Positions 32,865 through 43,392 of a DNA stretch of 64,000 bases are shown here, one piece after another. Location of the stretch: assembly GCA_038496445.1 (NCBI GenBank), contig JALMLS010000009.1:1-64000 (forward strand). Reading direction: 5' to 3'. This stretch comes from Trichosphaerium sp. ATCC 40318 (Eukaryota > Discosea > Flabellinia > Trichosidae). The position numbers were made by a program, and so were the translations under genes. Position 1 is the first letter of the stretch. The number at the start of each line of letters is the position of its first letter. The notes under the pieces are model-generated. The model ran no database searches and was not told the origin of the DNA. It saw nothing but the letters and a program-made list of their open reading frames with translations.

Positions 32865-34295
32865 TCATTTCTTTTTAATGAAAATGACCACAACAATAAT
32901 GACAATCAGTACAGCAACAACTGTACCAATTGCCAAGATACATAACTTATTGCGGGCTTTCTTTTGATACTTGGCTGCTTTAGATACTTCACTAACAGCT
33001 TCTGTAGTATTCTGGTGTGTATGTTCAACGTTAGTTTCAATGTTATCTAACAAACCAAGTTAGAACGAGCAAGAGACAGAAGAACGTGCAAGCGAGAGAA
33101 GAAAATGAGAAGAAAAAAAAGACCGAGAAAAAATTGATCACGTGATTAGCTGGCGGGGTAAAAAAATTCCGTACCTATCATTTGTCCTTGCTCATTAACA
33201 AGATCAGCGAGATCCTTCATAATTTCATTTACTTGAGCCATTTGTCCCTGTATATGAACAATTTCTTGGTCCCTGTCATTGATCATATTTGACATAAAAT
33301 CGACTTCATTATCAATAGCATCAACTTGTGTTTGTCTAGCAAGTAATCCAACACGTTCTTCAGCAAGATCATCTTCATATGGAATAGCTACAAAATAATC
33401 AGAATAAATAAAAAAAAATAATAAAAACCGCCGACTTGCGCTGCTTCCACACTACTCAAAAATACACGAGTAAATGTGTAACAAGTTTTCAAATAAAATA
33501 CGCAAGCAGGAGGTCTAGGGTCGACCCAACAAAAAATATGATCATTCCAACGCTTTTGATATTACATACCTGTTATTTGACTAGTTTCGAAGGTCTCTTG
33601 TTTCTGTTGCCTACACATCAGACGCAAGTCAGCACAAGCGTTCTTTTTTTTCTTTCACAAAATAATTTATTTGTTTCAATTGTACCTTGGCGCTTGAGTT
33701 TCCATTTGCTCTGTAATAAAAGCAATCTCATCATCTACTTTTGTCTTCAACTTTGAAAAATCGCCGGATATTTTCTGCACCTTTCTACGACTATCCTACA
33801 CGTTTTTAATACGCGTGATGCTATAATTAGTGCGTAACGTACCGATTGAAGCGTACCAGCACTCAGATTTTTAATGTTTCTTACAGTAGCAGCGGACAAC
33901 GTTTTAGTCTCCTGTAATGTGCCTTTACTACCAGAAAATCAGTTTTGTAAATGCGTTACAGGCTACTAAACGTTTTAAGCTTACACGGCCTCTCTGAAGC
34001 TTGCTGTGTCTCTAGCAGAACCAATAGCCTTTGTGTATTGTTGTATTTGACCGTAATTGTAAACTACAGTGTTTATGTTCTTCCTGATCAGATTAACCTT
34101 TGTTTCGAAGTCAGGATCGACGCTGGAGCGGCTGGTGTCGTTGTTGGAGTATGAAGGGGCACCATAACCGCCTGTATTGTTGTATGGAGAATACGGTTGC
34201 TTAGAACGTTGATTTTGATAACCATTTGTAGTAGAAGTGGCTCCCTGTCCCCACGATCTACCACCATCGTTACCGATCTGTTGCCCAAACGACAT
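32865..34295 (-). CDS. Syntaxin (Qa-SNARE), endosomal type
   Basis: Tail-anchored SNARE for membrane fusion. Six exons (34295-33987, 33911-33843, 33795-33686, 33610-33570, 33387-33175, 33046-32865) give 307 aa. Order: Gly/Asn/Tyr-rich disordered start (MSFGQQIGNDGGRSWGQ), an N-terminal helical (Habc-type) region, then a SNARE motif from about residue 205 (DAIDNEVDFMSNMINDRDQE, with Gln of QIVHIQGQMAQVNEIMKD-type heptads), and a C-terminal membrane anchor ending FIKKK. The pattern is nearest to syntaxin 7/12/Pep12. The donor of the first intron reads GTGTAAG; it was chosen because alternatives give stops. Shares an upstream region with the PRPF6 gene. Confidence 0.86.
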
Positions 34296-34504
34296 CTTTA
34301 AATTATCAGTTTGTGGCGTTTTCGAACGAAAGTAATACAGAAAATTCTAAAGTGCGTGTAAAAATACAAATACCAACCTCGCAATTAAATGGTGTGTTTT
34401 GTAGCTCCCTATCTTTTTGAGACGTTTGCTTAACTTGTAACTTGCTTAACGCAAAACGCGAAATTGTTGCTTTGGCGAAGAGATAGCCTTCTGTATTTAT
34501 CTTG
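34296..34504. promoter_or_regulatory. Shared upstream region of syntaxin and PRPF6 genes
   Basis: Only 209 bp separates two divergent housekeeping start codons, so it must contain both promoters or one bidirectional promoter. No specific element is assigned. Confidence 0.45.
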
Positions 34505-37500
34505 ATGTCACAGCAACAACTGAAGCGGGTCTTTGAAGGCCCTGAGCCTGTTGGTTATGTTGCTGGTTTGGGTCGTGGGTACGTTCTAACACTATAATTA
34601 CGCATAAAGAGTGCGTTACGATAGTTATAATGTAACTCTTATTAGTGCGACTGGATTCACCACTCGATCAGATATTGGCCCAGCTAGACGAGCGCAAATT
34701 ATACGTGAAGCTCAAACGTTCATGGGGTACTAATTTTTAAATCATTGATCAAAAACAATTATTCTCGTACTAAATCCGTTTAGACCACCAGGAACAGCGC
34801 CACCAGCGCAAGGATCACAGTATGTCACCTTTATTTAATTCTCTAAAACAAACCGTTTTCTATGCCATCTCACTTTCTTGTAGATTTGGAGTTGCTCCTG
34901 CAGGTTACAGACCAGGTATTGGCCGTGGTGCAGGTGGATTTGGCGACAGCCAAATGGCTATGTCAGAGGGAGGACTAGGAGACGGCGCACCAAACTTAGG
35001 CGAAGGAGACACTGGGTTGTTCGCTAATCTGAAGTATGATAAAGATGATGACGAAGCAGATGAGTACGTTTTGTTCAGTTTCCTTAACGTTGCCTTTTGA
35101 AACTACTAGCCTTGTTTATAGTAATAATGATGAATAGTATATGGTCTATGATAGATAAGAAGATGGATCAAAGAAGGAAAAGACGTCGTGAAGAGCGTGA
35201 ACAGAGAGAGTTAGCAGAGTACAGAAAAGAAAGACCAAAAATATCAGCTCAGTTTGCGGATGCCACAAAAGAGTTAAAGAACGTTACCTATGAGGAATGG
35301 GAAGCTATTCCTGAAATTGGTGATCGTAGTGCTAGGTCCGTGAGTACATAAACAAAATAAGAGATTTTGACATGTCCTGAAAATGTCAAGTGTCAAAGTT
35401 GTTTTTTCTCTAAAATTAAAAGGTTCGCTTTCTTACTTGTTAATAGGACCAAGAAGCAAAAATTAGATCGCACAACACCAATGCCTGATGGAGTACTTTT
35501 GCGTCAGATACAATCTCAAGGCGTTCACTCTTCTTTGGATAATAGACAGATGGGTGGAGGATGGACACCAAGTACGTGAACATTTTGTTTTCACATAACA
35601 CAAAATGCCCAAAAATACTTTGAGTATTTATTTTTTTATAGACGGGTTCGTTACTCCATCAGGTGGAATGCAAACACCTTGGGGTGGTAGAAGTTCTGTT
35701 GTACCTACACCAGGTACTTCGGCTGATTTAACACAGTTCGGAAATGCCAGAAAGTCATTGCTTAGTACGTCTTGGTTTTTTTTGTTATTTTTGTTTCTTT
35801 TTTTTCTCGCTTTGTTTGGATTAAATACTTATATCTTACACCCTAGGTTCAAGACTTACATCTGCATCTGATTCAGTAACTGGACAATCTAATGTTAATC
35901 CATTGGGTTACTTAACTGACTTGAATCAACACAGCAAAGGAAGGAGTGAGGCTGAAATTGGTGATATAAAGAAAGCCACCGTGCTATTGAGCGGTCTTCG
36001 TAGAACAAACAAAACGTATGTGGAGTCATTTGCAATAGCTAATTTTTATTTGTATTTCACGTGTTGCTCTTCAAATTATTTTTTTACTTATTGTGTCCTT
36101 TAGACACAGTCGTGGATGGATAGCTTCTGCTAGGTTAGAAGTTGCTGCAGGAAAGATAACTAAAGCGAGAAAAACTATTATGGAGGGTACAAAGTATTGT
36201 GCACGTAATGAGGATATTTGGCTAGAAGCTGCACGTCTTCACCCACCTAAAGATGCTAAAACAATTCTTGCAAGAGGCGCTCAAAACATACCAACAAGGT
36301 ACCTTTTTTTCCTCTGTTGTTTTCTTTCTATTTTCATTGAAGTTTTTGGAAGACTTTAGATAACTGTTCTTCTTCACTTTATTATTACTGGTAGACTGCA
36401 TACTTACTTATTTTTATAGTTATAGGATATGGATCGCAGCGTCTAAGCTTGAAACAGACCCTAAAAGAAGAAAGACAGTACTTCGTAAAGCATTGTTGAA
36501 TATATCAAACTCTGCCATTCTATGGAAGGCTGCCATAGAGCTAGAAGAGCCTGAAGATGCAAAAATTATGTTATTGAGAGCTACAGAATGCGTTGAAGAT
36601 GATGTAGACTTATGGCTTGCTCTAGCGAGACTTTCTTCTTATGAGAACGCCAAAAAAGTTTTGAATCGAGCTATCAGAAAATTACCAGCAGAAAAGAGGA
36701 TTTGGATTGCAGCTGCTCAGCTTCAAGAGGCAAATGATAATTTAGGACTAGTTGGTGATATTATTACACGTGCTGTTGAGGCACTTGCTACACATAACAT
36801 TAATATAAGTCGTGTTGATTGGTTAAAAACTGCTGAAGTTTGTGAAAAAGAAGGAAGTATTGATACTTGTCAGACTATTGTAATGAAAACGATTGCTCTT
36901 GGATTAGAAAAAGAAGATCAAAAACGAACATGGATAGAAGATGCTGAAATGTGTATTGCTAGACGATCAATTTGTACAGCAAGGTAAGACTATTTTGGGG
37001 TTACTTTTTTTTTAAGTCACTGTCCATTTGTTTTTTGTAGTTTTTCTTACTTTATTCTTAGAGCTATTTATGCATATGCCACCTCTGTGTACAACAAAAA
37101 AAAGTCTCTTTGGTTGCGTATGGCTGATTTAGAACGTCAAGAAGGTTGCAAGGATAAATTGATAAGTGTACGAACAGCAATGCGCTTATGTTTGTTTCGC
37201 TTCTAACCTTTTTTTATAGGTATTACAAACTGCTGTAGAAAATTGCCCTGGCGCCGATATTCTTTGGCTTATGCTTGCAAAAGAACAATGGCTTGGTGGG
37301 GATATTACAGCAGCTCTTGAAACACTAAAGAATGCGTTTAAAGCTATCCCAACTTGTGAAGAGATTTGGCTTGCTGCAGTAAAACTTGAGAAAGAAACTG
37401 GTCGTTTCGATAAAGCAAGGCTAGTACTTACGAACGCACGTAAACAAGCAAACTCAAAACGTGTTTGGATGAAGTCAGCTATGCTGGAGAGATCTCTCAA

Positions 37501-38859
37501 GAATTATGAAGAAGAAGGAAACCTCCTTGACGAGGTACGGCTGGTCAATTGATTTTTTTTATTACCAAACTTTTTTTGCGGAATGATGATAACATCCATC
37601 CTTGCTCGGAAAATACTTTTTGTATTCCATGTGGACGTCTAAGGGGAAGGGTTTATCGTGCCCTTCCTGACCGCTATTTTTTAAAATAACGCCAAAGCCT
37701 CTTCTAGTTAGTGTTGAGTTTTCTGAAACTGACCTTCAACTTACTAGGGTATCAGAAATTTTCCTCGTTTTCCGAAGTTGTGGATGATGCGTGGTCAATT
37801 ATGGGAAACGCTTGGTGACAAAGAGAAAGCAAGAGCAGCATATCAAAGAGGATTGAAACTAAATGCTCACTCAGTTGCTCTATGGCTATGTGCAAGCCGT
37901 CTCGAGTTTACTATGTATGGCGCTGCAAAGGTACAGTTTTGTTCTCTTTTTTTTGCACGTGACTTCATTCTTTTAAAACTCGGTGCTTAAAATTAGTTCT
38001 TTAACTTGTTGAAGTACTATATAGTTGTCTTATGACATGACTACTGGTGTTATATTGTTATTTTCTAATGAGTTTTTTTAGACTCGTGCTTTGCTTGAAA
38101 AAGCGAGACTTCATAATAGAAAAAATGCTCGTCTTTGGCTTGAATCTGTGCGTGTTGAAATTAAGAGCAGTGATAACAAGAACGTGGCTACAAGTGTTCT
38201 CGCTAAAGCGTTACATGATTGCCCTACAAGTGGTATTCTTTGGGCAGAGCGTATAAGACTTGAGAAGGCACCACAGAAACGTGCTAGGTCCTTTGATGCA
38301 CTTAAAAAGTGTGATCAAGATCCTTATGTCATGTTGGAAGTAGCAAAGTACGTACATAGTTTTTTATCTTTAATGCAATTGTACAACATGGAGAACATTT
38401 ATTTGTTTTATGAAAGTATTACTTTGAAGTTTTCTAGTTGTTTTTTAGAACACGTGTTATTTTATTTGAATGATTAGACTTGTGTTTTTTTTGAAATGTA
38501 CTGATGCTTTTTGGTTTAGGTTGTTTTGGAAAGATAGAAAGATCAACAAAGCACGTACTTGGTTCAATCGCGTTATCAACAGACAACCAGATTTTGGTGA
38601 TGCTTGGGCAACTTATTATAGATTTGAGGTTCAGCACGGTACAGAGGTATGCAACAAAGGGAAATCCATTGTGGTGTAAAAAAAAAAGTGTTTGTCTCAT
38701 TTTTCTATTTAGGAGCAAAGAGAAGCGCTAAAGAAAAAGTGTATTGATGCTGATCCACGCCATGGAGAATTATGGATAAATATATCAAAATCTATTGAAA
38801 ATGAAGCACTAAAACCTGGACAATTACTATTAAAGGTTGCTGCCAGTATTAGGATGTAA
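34505..38859 (+). CDS. PRPF6: Pre-mRNA-processing factor 6 (U5/tri-snRNP HAT-repeat protein)
   Basis: Bridges U5 with U4/U6 snRNPs in the spliceosome. Sixteen exons (34505-34578, 34646-34726, 34784-34819, 34884-35063, 35138-35335, 35447-35571, 35642-35764, 35847-36015, 36104-36298, 36420-36983, 37062-37167, 37220-37534, 37748-37930, 38082-38347, 38520-38646, 38713-38859) give 962 aa, close to human (941). The Prp1 N-terminal domain is clear: [22 protein letters not shown], the acidic linker, [12 protein letters not shown] and GYLTDLN. Then come about 19 HAT/TPR-like helices ([54 protein letters not shown]). The donor at 35336 (GTCCGT) is atypical. One intron, 37535-37747, is unusually long. 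Confidence 0.97.
37535..37747 (+). ncRNA. Possible box C/D-like RNA inside a long PRPF6 intron
   Basis: This 213-nt intron is four to five times the local norm. It contains ATGATGA (C-box consensus) at 37583-37589, CTGA (D-box) at 37723-37726, an internal CTGA at 37667-37670, and a 7-bp hairpin GGAAGGG/CCCTTCC at 37645-37667. Box C/D snoRNAs often sit in introns of housekeeping genes. No convincing terminal stem is seen and the boxes are short, so chance is quite possible. Confidence 0.3.
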
Positions 38860-39519
38860 AAAAAAAACTTGGTAAAATAAATAACATCTTGGTGTCAAAA
38901 AACGTCAACAATTGGTCGCAAAGTGGTTTTCTGCATACGCCAAACACATGTTTGAAAACACTACAATGTATTTGTTGTCATTGAGGCTAAGGCGGGCTAA
39001 AACTCGCAGGAGAAAGCATTCTCTTAGAAACCATCAAACGCTTGTTTATACTATGTTAGCTTTTCTACACCTAGCCACGTTTGAGACTGAAGTTGATATC
39101 CAAATTTTGAATACGGTGAAACTCAGCTAGGAAGACTAAGTCGCTATACATACACAACAAGATGCAGAGAAATTTACCCAAAAGGATCAGCACTAAATAC
39201 CTTTCTGCAACTGAAAGACTTTTCAATGCTAGGTGGCAAACAACAGTATGTACTGGCCTCGGACCTAAGCAAAAAAAAAGATCATAAACGGTCCAATGGA
39301 CCAAAATCAAAGGGAGTAAGTACCCTTGAGATCTGAAAAAAAAGATCCAAAAAACATTGATTGTCATTGAACTTGTAATTCGATTGAATCAAGAGTAACA
39401 GTTGTACAACGTTTGTTTGAATAATAGTATAAATATGCTAATGTATAGCCAAGTGCTAAGGAAGTTGTACATTATCTATGGCGTGTTTGTTCAAAATAAA
39501 TTGACACTCAGTGATTGTT
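38860..39519. other. Intergenic region with possible coding fragments
   Basis: Between two convergent genes. An open frame at 38912-39130 (MVAKWFSAYAKHMF..., very basic) could splice via CAGCTAG at about 39130 into a segment encoding LSRYTYTTRCREIYPKGSALN and GGKQQYVLASDLSKKKDHKR up to a GTAAGT near 39317. This resembles exons of an unrecognised or decayed gene, but no start, stop or family can be fixed. Confidence 0.25.
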
Positions 39520-40227
39520 TCATTTTTCATTCTGTTCTTTCTCTTGTCTTTGTTGTTCTTGCTGTTGCTTGAACAGCTCAGGCATATCTATTTCCTCCAA
39601 TTCAGGAACAAAATCGTCAGGTAGTGGCTGACCTTTTAATACAATATCAACACCCCTATTAGACATTTGAGATGAAGGAGAAGAGAAGAGAAGTTTAAAA
39701 CTTGTAGATAAATAAAGGTTGTGAAACCGAAAATTATAACATAAACACTTACATGACATCCACAAGTGCTTTATCACGTGCTAATAGAGCTAATGTATAA
39801 TCTACTTTCTTTTTTAAAAATGGCTCATCAACAACAAACCTTGCAGAAACCGCTAAATAAAGGAATAAGAACCAAACAAAAAATGATATACAAACGAACA
39901 TTTTCTGCTGTTTCCATCTTTACCATAGTCTGCTAAAGCATCCGCAAAGTCGACTTGTTTTTCAGGAGGAACCGAGATACTAAACGGCAAGAGATTAACA
40001 TTATTATTCATACCACCACAAAGAAAGCAAACGTACTTTTCAAGTGGGATTTCTTTTTCATCTTTGAACTTTTCATACCAATCTACATAATTTTGATGCA
40101 TGTTTTTTCTTCCATGTTTCCAAAACTCACGTGATAATGGGTAGTACCAGAATGACTTTTTTAAAGTACGCATATATACAGTACGTTGTAACTTATTATA
40201 TATCATTTCTTGTGGCTGTGTGGCCAT
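39520..40227 (-). CDS. Small conserved-looking protein of unknown function, 168 aa
   Basis: Four exons (40227-40037, 39979-39900, 39852-39753, 39655-39520) splice in frame. The protein starts MATQPQEMIYNKLQRTVYMRTLKKSFWYY-like text, basic and aromatic, with REFWKHGRKNMHQNYVDWYEKF, and ends in a Gln/Glu-rich coiled tail (LFKQQQEQQRQEKEQNEK). The middle (PPEKQVDFADALADYGKDGNS; RFVVDEPFLKKKVDYTLALLARDKALVDV) looks globular and helical. No signal peptide or membrane segment. No family is recognised; a small mitochondrial or ribosome-associated factor would fit the composition. The donor of the second intron is GTTCGT. Confidence 0.55.
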
Positions 40228-40281
40228 AGTGGTCGTAATGATACTAAATGAAAATCAGCCAAAAAAAAACCTAGAAAAAAC

Positions 40282-40927
40282 CTAAACAAATTTGGTCTTG
40301 TCATCCCTACGGGCTCTGAATGAGGCTCGACACACTTCGAAAGTGTTGCATTTACTATGTACCTTACTGCAACGTAATCCCAAATACCCTATGTAAGAAT
40401 TAAGGGCATGACAACGCTGTACAAAAAAAAAAAATGCAACACTTTTAACAACATTAAAACGGTGTTAAAGTCGTACCAACAGTCCACACATTGGTATTAC
40501 TGCACTAAAAAACATCTCAGGTGGTGTTACTAGACCCAGAATAATGACTGCAGGAACAGTATACGCAACACCAACAAGCGACATGAAAAGCCTTTAACAG
40601 TCGTTAATATTAACTCTAAGAGCGAAAAGAGTGCCTTAGGAGCCATTAAACGTACCTTGGATCTGGTTCTAACCTACGATAGAGAACGATCCGATTTGGG
40701 TCTTCATTAGCGTATTCGTCTTGTTCTAGGCGTTTTTAAGGGGCTATCAAAAAAAACCGTTTTAACTGACCTTCGCGTATTACTCCGCTGGAGTGAAAGC
40801 CTCTGTTTGGTGATGGTACTCCAACTACCTTTACAATACGTCGCGTTGAACGGCAAAATAGCGTTTTTCGTGTAACTTTGTCATTACGAGCGAAAAATGA
40901 AGAACAGAGTGTTCTACGGGCTAACAT
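40282..40927 (-). CDS. Probable mitochondrial membrane protein, 158 aa
   Basis: Exons 40927-40771, 40725-40656, 40591-40477 and 40416-40282 close in frame. The first 50 residues (MLARRTLCSSFFARNDKVTR, Arg/Ser/Phe rich, no acids until Asp16) are a good mitochondrial presequence. ANEDPNRIVLYRRLEPDPRLF then leads to two hydrophobic segments (MSLVGVAYTVPAVIILGLV and FFSAVIPMCGLL). The last exon is the least certain: acceptor TACAG after a T-rich tract gives a basic tail ending in TAG, but a second acceptor further on gives another reading. It might belong to the TMEM186/TMEM70-like assembly factors; I cannot confirm this. Confidence 0.5.
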
Positions 40928-41185
40928 TTTATTGACACTTCAGTTAGCATTGACTACGTTGGTTTACTCTGTAGAATTCCTCCAGAGCAAAGTGGCACTT
41001 TGGTATTCACCGAATTCATCAGCGTTGCCTTTATTGTTTTTGCAAACAAGGAGACCCGATCAAGCTCAATGTGTATGAAGCAAAGAGATAATTACACATT
41101 GTGGATAAGACATCATAACGTAGTTGAGCGTTGTATAACTCCAAACAAGAAATAGAAAGAGCAGGACCAAAAGGTGAACCACATT

Positions 41186-42793
41186 TTATTTTTTAGAATT
41201 GTTCAATACAGTATCAAGCCAAGACAAAAAATAAGCATTTGCATTCTCTGTAGACGATACAGCCGAGTGTAATGCAATACCAGTGTCAATATCAGGTGAG
41301 TATAACTCTGTATGAATATTCAAAGGCCTTGGCAAGGCCTCAAAGAATAAAGCAGAGGCATTCTTTGCCAATGTATCCAACTTCGGATTATCAACAATTA
41401 CAGGTCTTGACGCAAATCCTTCAATAACATCACCCATTATAAACGCTTCGGCTTTATCAAGTACTTGACCTACAGTAGACACTTGGAAGCCAAGCGATCC
41501 CCAATATTGGAGGAACTGGAGGCTGTATGAGTACGGCATGGCTTCTCCCATTAAATTGTCAAAAGCTGGTCGGTTGTTGTAGAATAAGTTGCGTATATCA
41601 TCCGGAAGATTGCACATCGTGAGTTGATAGAAGTCAAGAATACCTCCGTCTAGAATCGCTGCAGCTAGTCTTTGCTCCTTCGCATATGCTCTAGCACATA
41701 AATAACCGCCAAAAGAGCGGCACCAGATGGCTATCTTCATGTTTGCGCCTAAACGAACAAGTTTAGAATACAACATGTTTAGCGGACAACTTTTCATTTT
41801 CAGCAAAACCAAGAACACAACTGTTAGTCACACGTCATGTTATATCGCCTTTTCCCTTTCGGGAGCATGCTCATGGTTGCGAGTGTTGTGATAATTGATT
41901 ACAGACTACAAAATTGTAATGACTTACCAAACTTGGATTGTATCCAATCTACTGCTGGTGTAATTGCTGCTTCAAAGTTTGGTATGAATGCTAACTTTTG
42001 AAATCTGCTGGCACTTCCTTGTCCTGGACCTTCTAGTATCAAAACGTTGTATCCTTCATCAAGCGCTGCTACAGCAACTTCGTGAAAAGTAAAAAGATTA
42101 CTCGAGTCAAATCCTCCTACAGCGATGATTGTCGGTGTTTGTAGGTCCCTGCCAGGGCACCAATATCCAGGTAGTGTCGTGTTATCATATGGAATGCGAA
42201 CTGACAAACATCCGTGAGAAATGTTGACAGCCTTTGTAAACAAAGCTACTGACATTGTGTAAAGATCGAGATTGTCAGGATCTGTATGGTCACCGAAACG
42301 ATCAGCGATTTGATAATACGTTGCTGCCATGTGATAATGTTTTGCTGCTATATTTGCTCTACCATTAGCGGCTTGAGTGTCACCACTCGAGGAGTGTCTG
42401 TCAGCGATTCCTTTCCATTGTAATTGCCAAGTGTTTGTTACAACGTTCAACGGTACTGAAACTGGGTCTATCTTCTCTTCAAGTACTCTGAGCGCATATC
42501 TAGCGCCTATTAGCAGGTTCTAAATATCACGTGACGTACATATACTCAGCCAGGTCTACGCCACCAGTACCGCCCAGTGCGAACCCTATTTGAGCTTCAA
42601 ACTGGATAGAACCTCTTCCTTCGCGTTTTGTGGAGTTGCCTTCAGTTTCTTCAAAGTTTTTGAAGGCCACAAGAAAGCGCTGGAGTTCTACAGGGTCTAT
42701 AGGACGGTTGAAAGACGTGCAGTCGACTTGTCGGCTTGCTGATGCAGTTAAAACGGTACATAGCAGTATTGCTGCGAAACCTGTGCGAAACAT
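41186..42793 (-). CDS. Secreted alpha/beta hydrolase (FrsA/esterase-like)
   Basis: Exons 42793-42560, 42519-41928 and 41748-41186 give 462 aa. Signal peptide MFRTGFAAILLCTVLTASA. A helical lid-like N-terminal half (WKGIADRHSSSGDTQAANG, YYQIADRFGDH) leads to a hydrolase domain with PTIIAVGGFDSS, YNVLILEGPGQGSASR (oxyanion and GPG loop) and the nucleophile elbow CRSFGGY. The layout matches FrsA-like or 2,6-dihydroxypseudooxynicotine-hydrolase-like enzymes; substrate unknown. The first intron is uncertain: a GTAGAC donor (40-nt intron) keeps the frame, whereas the stronger GTACGT donor nearby would give a 20-nt intron and a frame error. Confidence 0.78.
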
Positions 42794-43392
42794 GTTAAAT
42801 CACGTGTTGTTAGTTGTCACATACCAAGTAAGATGCGCATTTGTTTAAAACTGTTTTGGAAACAATTTCGTGAATCTCTTCAAAATATGAGAAAGGTCAA
42901 GAGATTAAGTCTCCAAATGATTTACATCCATGAGATGCAGTGTTAGCCACAAAGCGTAAACAATCACCAAAGCAAGGTACTTCAAATTAGCAAAAGAGCT
43001 GCAACTTAATTCCTTTATTTACAAGACCAACTAATAGCAAAACACTGCCAAGAAGCGATAAAAACTGTCAACCAAATGAACATACAGAGACGCAAAAGCC
43101 AGTGTAAACATACACACCACTGGCATGGATGTTATAGTCTAGAATACCCGTCCTAAGTACAAGACGTAGACCACACCAAAACGAAAGAATAAATAAACCT
43201 ACAAGCTTGTAGAATGTCCACTATCTTGCGTTTATGTTGATGAACTTAGGACTGTGAGAATAAATTCTACTTACGACAAATATCAACAGCAGTGTTCTAA
43301 CATGAAAAGACTTTTCCTAACGAAACCGGCTTGATTTTGTGAACTTATTAATACATTTTATTTGGCTACTGCAACAACTGTTGGCTTTTTTT
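42794..43392. other. Intergenic stretch
   Basis: About 600 bp with a CACGTG at about 42802, just upstream of the hydrolase start, and otherwise AT-rich sequence. No exon is seen. Confidence 0.5.

Noticed and set aside
33436-33756. Plus-strand open frame opposite the syntaxin gene
   Set aside because: It lies across spliced syntaxin exons and introns on the other strand and has no domain.
42530-42560. Strong GTACGT donor as the first intron of the FrsA-like hydrolase
   Set aside because: It would give a 20-nt intron and a frame that hits a stop; the GTAGAC donor 26 bases earlier closes the frame.
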